The notes below the pieces were generated by a model. It made no database searches. It saw only the letters and a list, made by a program, of their open reading frames with translations, and had not been told where the DNA came from. 9,996 nt of DNA from Lysobacteraceae bacterium (GTDB taxonomy: Bacteria > Pseudomonadota > Gammaproteobacteria > Xanthomonadales > Xanthomonadaceae), in the NCBI GenBank assembly GCA_004173415.1, contig SEHC01000050.1, positions 1 to 9,996 on the forward strand. Reading direction: 5' to 3'. The translations under genes were made by a program, and so were the position numbers. Positions 5,493-9,996 of this stretch are shown here, piece by piece. Numbering within the stretch: position 1 is the first letter of the stretch; each line of letters begins with the position of its first letter.

Positions 5493-6277
5493 TGACTAGC
5501 CTGCAATTCCTGCTTGGCGCCCTGTCGGGCAGCGCGGTGGGATTCACCCTCGGGCTCGTTGGTGGGGGCGGTTCGATCCTGGCGGTACCGCTGATGGTCT
5601 ACCTGGTCGGTATTGATGACCCGCACGTGGCGATCGGCACGAGCGCGGCTGCCGTTGCGGCCAATGCATTGATCGGCCTCACCAGCCATGCACGCAAGCG
5701 CAACGTGAAGTGGCGCTGCGCTGCAGCCTTCGCGACTGCCGGCGTGGTCGGCGCATGGTTCGGGGCGATGCTGGGCAAGGCGGTGGATGGGCAGAAACTG
5801 TTGGCTCTGTTCGCGCTGCTGATGCTGGTGGTCGCGGGTCTGATGGTTCGCTCGCGCGGACGCGAGGGCGATCCGGCCGTCGTCCTGAACCGCGGTAATG
5901 CGCCCAAGCTGCTGGGATCGGGCGCCGCGACCGGCCTGCTGTCGGGCTTCTTCGGCATCGGCGGCGGCTTTCTGGTGGTGCCAGGGCTTATCGCCTCCAC
6001 AGGCATGCCGATCCTCTTTGCGGTGGGCTCCTCGCTGGTCGCCGTGAGCGCTTTCGGGCTGACTACGGCATTGAGCTACGCAAGCTCGGGCCTGGTCGCC
6101 TGGCCGCTCGCGGCGACCTTCATTGGCGGTGGCGCGATCGGCAGCCTCTTCGGTACGCGCCTGGCCACTCGGCTGGCCGACCGGAAGGGCACACTCAACC
6201 TGGTTCTGGCCGGGCTGATCGTGGTCGTCGCTTTGTACATGCTGTTTCGAACCGCCGCCGAGCTTGGCTGGATCTGA
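5492..6277 (+). CDS. TauE/SafE-family sulfite/organosulfonate exporter
   Basis: A 261-residue inner-membrane protein whose ATG overlaps the bigR stop by one base (TAATG), so the two are translationally coupled. It has the internal repeat of the family: first copy LGLVGGGGSILAVPLMVYLVG with AIGTSAAAVAANALIG (about 20-62), second copy GLLSGFFGIGGGFLVVPGLI with AVGSSLVAVSAFG (about 148-189). About eight hydrophobic segments are visible, with a short charged loop (120-136) between the halves. Family members export small sulfur anions. Its place behind bigR suggests it expels the sulfite made by the divergently encoded dioxygenase. Substrate is inferred from context; the family is certain. Confidence 0.9.
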   Translation: MTSLQFLLGALSGSAVGFTLGLVGGGGSILAVPLMVYLVGIDDPHVAIGTSAAAVAANALIGLTSHARKRNVKWRCAAAFATAGVVGAWFGAMLGKAVDGQKLLALFALLMLVVAGLMVRSRGREGDPAVVLNRGNAPKLLGSGAATGLLSGFFGIGGGFLVVPGLIASTGMPILFAVGSSLVAVSAFGLTTALSYASSGLVAWPLAATFIGGGAIGSLFGTRLATRLADRKGTLNLVLAGLIVVVALYMLFRTAAELGWI

Positions 6278-6312
6278 AGCATCGACGCGTCCCACACCTG
6301 CCGGAGACTCCC

Positions 6313-6753
6313 ATGACCGCACCCACTTGCTTCAGCAAAGATCACTATGCGAGCGGACAGCCGACCGCGACCCACCTTGCCGAACTCGCGCGCCAGGGCG
6401 TACGCACGGTGATCAATCTGCGCACGTCGGACGAACCCGTCGAGTACGACGAACCCGCATTGGCCGCCCAACTGGGCCTGGACTACGTCTCCTTGCCAAT
6501 CGCGGGGGCCGCCGACCTGGACTTCGCGCGCGTACGCGGGTTTGGCCTGGCGCTCGACCAGGCGCGCCGGAAAGGCGGCGTGCTGATCCACTGCGCAAGT
6601 TCGAACCGGGTGGGCGCAATGGTTGCCCTGGACCTGGCCCTGAATCGCGGCGGATCGCTCCAGGCCGCGCTGGCACGCGGACGGGCAGCCGGCCTGGGCA
6701 CCTTGGAGCCGGCGGTCGTCGCCCTGGTTAACACGGCGGCACCAAAACCGTAA
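6313..6753 (+). CDS. Cytoplasmic DUF442 phosphatase-like protein
   Basis: A 146-residue protein 35 nt after the TauE gene on the same strand, with GGAG just upstream of ATG 6313. It has no signal peptide or membrane segment. The DUF442 pattern is clear: ASGQPTATHLAELARQGVRT (13-32), VINLRTSDEPVEYDE (33-47), then the active-site loop LIHCASSNRVG with His93, Cys94 and Arg99 (Cys-X4-Arg). The loop has Ser97 where Gly is usual in HCxSGxR. It is related to the lipoprotein at 2815-3342 and both end their operon. In Blh proteins this domain is fused to the dioxygenase, so here it probably works in trans with the dioxygenase encoded on the other arm. The reaction is unproven; sulfur transfer to or from a thiol is a reasonable guess. 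Confidence 0.88.
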   Translation: MTAPTCFSKDHYASGQPTATHLAELARQGVRTVINLRTSDEPVEYDEPALAAQLGLDYVSLPIAGAADLDFARVRGFGLALDQARRKGGVLIHCASSNRVGAMVALDLALNRGGSLQAALARGRAAGLGTLEPAVVALVNTAAPKP

Positions 6754-7313
6754 CCTCACCCCATGGCAATACTCCCGTTCTCCTTGTGTCAGGCGTATCG
6801 CGGCCAACACTTCCGGATGATGAAATGCAGGACCGGAACCGTGGTGATGTCGGCTAGGCCGGTAAATGGCAAAGTTGGATTCCACCCCTCGCCGCAGAAA
6901 CCGTGCGGCAGCAAAGCCAGCCTTCGGCGCATCGGACATCCGGCCGTTGTGCAGAATGTCTGATCACGCGGCTGCGGTCAGACGATCTGGCGCGGGCCAC
7001 CAACGAATCGGATCCCGGGCTTCCCATCTTCCGCCTCGCCACTTCCACCGCGCGGCTGCTGATCGTCATGCGCATGGAGCTGGATGTCGGCAAGGCGGGG
7101 CAGCTGCACCTTTGTGCCGGCCAGCCTCCAGCCCGTCCACCGACGCGACCAGGCCCCCGGTCGACTCCAGGCCGTCGATCGCCCATAGCAGCCCCTCATG
7201 GGCCGGGCCGCCCTGGCACTTGCCGGGTGGTGTCCTCCTGGCCGAATCGCCGCCCTATACTCGGCGTCGAATGCGACCACGCGCCTGTTCGTCCCGTCCG
7301 CTGGAGAACAAAC
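6754..7313. other. 560-nt intergenic stretch without a supported gene
   Basis: Several frames are open on both strands, but none combines a start with a ribosome-binding site and a recognisable domain, and codon use looks random. An AAGGAG motif on the minus strand near 6795 leads only into ATG GGG TGA. The left end is the downstream region of the sulfur operon, without a visible terminator hairpin; the right end carries the promoter of the esterase gene. A decayed gene on the minus strand between about 6980 and 7190 is possible but unprovable by eye. Confidence 0.45.
7256..7261 (+). promoter_or_regulatory. Possible -10 element of the esterase-GH43 genes
   Basis: TATACT (5 of 6 to the -10 consensus) lies 52 nt before ATG 7314, in GC-rich DNA. 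No good -35 is found at normal spacing, so an activator may be needed if this is the promoter. Confidence 0.35.
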
Positions 7314-8285
7314 ATGCAGTCGAAGTGCCGCCTCCTTTCCGCCTTGGGCTGCTTCGCGCTGGCGGCGGGGTCATGGATGATCGCCGCGCCGGCGAGCGCG
7401 CGGGACGATGCGATGACGACCGTCGCCATTCCCGCACAGCCGGGTTCGATCGAACTGGGGACGGGGCCATTGCCTGGCGCGACTCATCCCGAAGCCTGGC
7501 ACCGCCAGTACGGCAAGCTGTTCGCGCGCAACGTCGCCGTCGCCACCCTCACCCCGTTCCTGCCGGATCCGGACAAGGCCAGCGGCACGGCGGTGATCGT
7601 CGCCCCCGGCGGCGGCTTCCACTCGCTGTCGATGCAGAACGAAGGCTGGGACGTGGCGCGTGCGCTGGCCGACCGCGGCGTGGCCGCGTTCGTGCTGAAG
7701 TACCGGCTCAACCAGACCCCGCCCGACCTGGACGGTTTCGCCCGTTCGATGCGCGACCTGATGTCCGGCCCGGTGCCCGCGCACCGGCTCGATCCGGCCG
7801 CATCCATCGCCAGCCTCGGCCCGCAGATCGCCGACGCCCGCGCCGCTCTTGCGCTGGTGCGCGGCCGCGCCGGCGAATGGGGAGTGGATCGGCAGCGCGT
7901 CGGAATGGTCGGCTTCTCCGCCGGCGCCATGCTCACTCTCGCCACCACGCTTGCGGACGAAGGGGCCGGGCCGGCCTTCATCGCTGACATCTACGGGCCG
8001 CTGGCGCCACTGCAAGTGCCCGCCGATGCGCCGCCGCTGTTCGTGGCCATGGCCGCCGACGACGGCCTGTTCGCGAAAAGCGGCTTCGGCCTGGTCGAAA
8101 GCTGGCGCGCGGCCGGGCGCCCGGTCGAGTTCCACTTGTACGAACAGGGCGGGCACGGATTCGGCATGTACCCGAAACCGACGACCAGCAGCGGCTGGTT
8201 CGATGCCTTCGCCCGCTGGATGAAGATGCATGGCTGGCTGGATCGCAGGCACGCCGGCGATCTCGTGCAGGGCGCCGCGCGATGA
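7314..8285 (+). CDS. Exported alpha/beta-hydrolase esterase, carbohydrate acetylesterase-like
   Basis: A 323-residue secreted hydrolase. The start is ATG 7314 with GGAG 7 nt upstream; a signal peptide covers residues 1-29 (cleavage after APASA). The domain has the oxyanion-hole region VIVAPGGGFHSLSMQNEGWD (94-113), the nucleophile elbow GFSAG with Ser202, an acidic residue in AADDG (Asp249 or 250) and His281 in GGHGFGM, completing the Ser-Asp-His triad. This pattern is that of the Aes/dienelactone-like esterases that often sit beside xylan-degrading enzymes and remove acetyl groups or other esters. The next gene, 67 nt downstream on the same strand, is a GH43 glycosidase, which supports a role on acetylated hemicellulose. 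The exact substrate cannot be told from sequence. Confidence 0.85.
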   Translation: MQSKCRLLSALGCFALAAGSWMIAAPASARDDAMTTVAIPAQPGSIELGTGPLPGATHPEAWHRQYGKLFARNVAVATLTPFLPDPDKASGTAVIVAPGGGFHSLSMQNEGWDVARALADRGVAAFVLKYRLNQTPPDLDGFARSMRDLMSGPVPAHRLDPAASIASLGPQIADARAALALVRGRAGEWGVDRQRVGMVGFSAGAMLTLATTLADEGAGPAFIADIYGPLAPLQVPADAPPLFVAMAADDGLFAKSGFGLVESWRAAGRPVEFHLYEQGGHGFGMYPKPTTSSGWFDAFARWMKMHGWLDRRHAGDLVQGAAR

Positions 8286-8352
8286 CACGTGGCCGAATCC
8301 GGATCCACAGATTTCCCGGCCTGGACCACGCCCTGCGCAACGGGACCCGGTC

Positions 8353-9366
8353 ATGACAGGTCACTGCAGGGAACTGGCGGCGCTCATCCTGGCAGTGCTG
8401 CTGGCCTTGGCCGGGCCGCTGGCCGCGCAGGCGCAACCGGCCACCACGCCGCACGCCAATCCGCTGTTCCGCGACAAGTTCACCGCCGATCCCGCCCCGC
8501 TCGTCGTAGGCGACCGGCTCTACCTGTATGTCGGCCACGACCAGGCCGAGCGCGACCAGATGTTCAACATGCGCGAGTGGCTGGTCTACTCGACCGCCGA
8601 CATGGCGACCTGGGTCGACCACGGCCCGATCATGACGGTGGCCGATTTCAAATGGGCCAAGGCCGACGCATGGGCCGCGCAGGCCATCGAGAAGCACGGC
8701 AGGTTCTGGTTCTATGCCGCCGTGGAGCATGACGACACGCATCCGGGCAAGGCGATTGCAGTGGCCGTTGCCGACAGCCCCACCGGCCCGTTCACCGATG
8801 CGAAAGGCTCGGCCCTGGTCACGAACCAGATGACGCCGAAGGGAACCCACAGCTGGGAGGACATCGACCCGACCGTGTTCACCGATGACGACGGCAGCAC
8901 CTGGATCGCCTGGGGCAATCGCCAGTGCTACCTCGCCCGGCTCAAGCCCGACATGATCGGGATCGACGGCCCGATCATCGAGATCACCCCGCCGCACTTC
9001 GAGGAAGGCCCCTGGCTGCACAAGCGCGGTGCGTTGTACTACCTGACCTACGCCTCGCTGGACCGCGCCGCGCACCGTGACGAAAAGGTGTCCTACGCCA
9101 CCGCGCCCTCGATCCAGGGTCCGTGGACCTACCGCGGCGAACTGACCGGCTCGGGCAAGTACAGCTTCACCATCCATCCCGGCATCGCCCGGTTCAAGGG
9201 CAACTGGTACCTGTTCCTGCACAACGCCGCACTCGCCATCGGCGACCAGAATGGCTCGATCGGCCGCCGCGCGGTCACCGTCGAGCATCTGCAGTACCTC
9301 CCGGACGGAAGCCTGCAGCCGGTGCTGCAGACCGACGCCGGTATCTCGGTTCCCCCGCCCAGGTAG
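8353..9366 (+). CDS. Secreted GH43-family glycoside hydrolase (xylosidase/arabinofuranosidase type)
   Basis: A 337-residue protein with a signal peptide (residues 1-27, cleavage after AAQAQA is likely). It starts at ATG 8353; the upstream region has only a weak GGGACC ribosome-binding site. The five-bladed propeller of GH43 shows its three catalytic acids: Asp46 in FTADPAPLVVGDRLYLY (base), Asp172 in WEDIDPTVFTDDDGSTWIAWG (pKa modulator) and Glu218 in HFEEGPWLHKRGALYYLTY (acid). The protein is a bare catalytic domain with no carbohydrate-binding module. Family members release xylose or arabinose from xylan, arabinoxylan or their oligosaccharides by inversion. It follows the esterase and is probably cotranscribed. 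Family is certain; xylosidase versus arabinofuranosidase is not resolved. Confidence 0.92.
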   Translation: MTGHCRELAALILAVLLALAGPLAAQAQPATTPHANPLFRDKFTADPAPLVVGDRLYLYVGHDQAERDQMFNMREWLVYSTADMATWVDHGPIMTVADFKWAKADAWAAQAIEKHGRFWFYAAVEHDDTHPGKAIAVAVADSPTGPFTDAKGSALVTNQMTPKGTHSWEDIDPTVFTDDDGSTWIAWGNRQCYLARLKPDMIGIDGPIIEITPPHFEEGPWLHKRGALYYLTYASLDRAAHRDEKVSYATAPSIQGPWTYRGELTGSGKYSFTIHPGIARFKGNWYLFLHNAALAIGDQNGSIGRRAVTVEHLQYLPDGSLQPVLQTDAGISVPPPR

Positions 9367-9462
9367 GTGATTACCCGGTCGGGGGCCCGGAAGCCGCCAT
9401 TGCCGCAGTCACCGCTGCGCTGGCCAGCCCGCTACTGCAGGCCTTCGATCCGTAACCAGGCC

Positions 9463-9996
9463 CTACGGCGTCCGGTCGACGAACTTCTCCAGCAACTTCT
9501 TCCCTTCCGGCGACTGCGCCAGGCCTTCCAGCATGCTGGCCACGGCGGTGCCGCCGTCGGCGGAGAACAGGTCCATGACGCTGGACATGCCCTTGCCCGG
9601 GGTGCCGGCGTTGGAGATCACTTTGACGTCGGCGGACTTGAGCGCCTCGGCCTGGGCGGTGCCCACCGCCTGCGCGGCCTCGATGTTGCGGATGCCCAGC
9701 AGGTAGTTCTGGTAGCCCTGGTCGCTGCCGATCTTCTCGGCCAGCTTGATCTGCGCGTCCACCGGCGCCATCAGGATCGCGGTCTCGGCCGAGCCCTTGG
9801 CGTGGCCTTCCACCGCGATGCCCTCGGCATTGCGCTTGGCCGCTTCCAGCTGTCCTTCGGCGGTGAGCACGGTCTGTTGCTTGTTGCCCTCGGCGCCGAC
9901 GATGGCGACCTGCTTGGCCGCGTCGGCCTGCACGATCGCCACTTCCTTGGCCTGGGCGGCGGTGATCACCGCGACCTCGCGGCTGATCTCGGCGCC
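9463..9996 (-). CDS. Flotillin-like (YqiK/YuaG) membrane-microdomain protein, C-terminal part
   Basis: The last 177 residues of a protein whose start lies beyond the right edge; the stop is TAG at 9465-9463. The first half is an Ala/Glu/Lys-rich coiled coil typical of the flotillin domain (VITAAQAKEVAIVQADAAKQ; LTAEGQLEAAKRNAEG). It is followed by the conserved flotillin C-terminal region YQNYLLGIRNIEAAQAVG and ALKSADVKVISNAG, and a short tail ending EKFVDRTP. Flotillins are anchored to the inner membrane at the N-terminus (not seen here) and scaffold membrane microdomains. In this order of bacteria an NfeD-like gene often lies beside them, but that cannot be checked here. The gene converges with the GH43 gene across 96 nt that show no clear terminator. 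Confidence 0.85.
   Translation of the reverse strand, partial: GAEISREVAVITAAQAKEVAIVQADAAKQVAIVGAEGNKQQTVLTAEGQLEAAKRNAEGIAVEGHAKGSAETAILMAPVDAQIKLAEKIGSDQGYQNYLLGIRNIEAAQAVGTAQAEALKSADVKVISNAGTPGKGMSSVMDLFSADGGTAVASMLEGLAQSPEGKKLLEKFVDRTP

Noticed and set aside
5489..6322. A 277-codon minus-strand frame antisense to the TauE exporter.
   Set aside because: Its translation is hydrophilic and repetitive in Ala/Arg/Gln/His with no domain; it mirrors codon bias of the real membrane protein gene.
6854..7186. A 110-codon minus-strand frame in the gap before the esterase.
   Set aside because: It is rich in Arg, Ser and Gly, has no domain or convincing ribosome-binding site, and does not resemble a known family.
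7978..9288. A very long open frame (436 codons) antisense to the GH43 gene and the end of the esterase.
   Set aside because: The plus strand encodes proteins with complete catalytic motifs; long antisense frames are expected in GC-rich genes, and this one has no recognisable domain and an Arg-rich end.
1..9996. CRISPR arrays, tRNA or rRNA genes, insertion sequences and phage attachment sites.
   Set aside because: I saw no regularly spaced repeats, tRNA-like T-loop sequences, transposase motifs or terminal inverted repeats.

Overview
The window is high-GC DNA with short intergenic gaps and Shine-Dalgarno-led genes. The protein set points to a gammaproteobacterium of the Xanthomonadaceae/Lysobacterales type: a BigR-type repressor, split YeeE/YedE half-proteins, an alanine-rich Lpp-like lipoprotein next to an L,D-transpeptidase, and a GH43/esterase pair. 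The lineage is inferred from gene content and style; no marker gene is present to prove it.

Layout. (1) 1-329, minus: the N-terminus of an exported protein cut by the window edge. (2) 654-1121, minus: the C-terminal part of a Crp/Fnr regulator whose N-terminal half is missing, between two gene-poor stretches (330-653 and 1122-1481). (3) 1482-2592, minus: an Lpp/OprI-like coiled-coil lipoprotein followed, after an intrinsic terminator-like hairpin, by an L,D-transpeptidase. (4) 2815-6753: the core of the window, a divergent sulfur locus. (5) 6754-7313: no supported gene. (6) 7314-9366, plus: a secreted alpha/beta-hydrolase esterase and a secreted GH43 glycosidase, probably acting on hemicellulose. 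(7) 9463-9996, minus: the C-terminal end of a flotillin-like protein, convergent with the GH43 gene.

The sulfur locus has a central AT-rich control region (about 5070-5141). To its left runs a four-gene minus-strand operon, each junction overlapping by 4 nt: a persulfide dioxygenase of the Blh/ETHE1 type, two half-size YeeE/YedE membrane proteins, and a DUF442 phosphatase-like lipoprotein. To its right runs a plus-strand operon: bigR (an ArsR-family repressor with the two cysteines used for persulfide sensing), a TauE/SafE anion exporter overlapping bigR by 1 nt, and a second, cytoplasmic DUF442 protein. A perfect 6-1-6 inverted repeat (5093-5105) overlaps the predicted -10 elements of both divergent promoters, so one BigR dimer could silence both arms. 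The expected logic is: persulfide releases BigR; the dioxygenase oxidises glutathione persulfide to sulfite; TauE exports sulfite; the YeeE/YedE pair moves a sulfur compound across the inner membrane.

In known plant-associated bacteria the Blh protein fuses a DUF442 domain to the dioxygenase. Here the dioxygenase stands alone and two separate DUF442 proteins, one lipidated and one cytoplasmic, close the two arms. That arrangement is the most interesting feature of the window.
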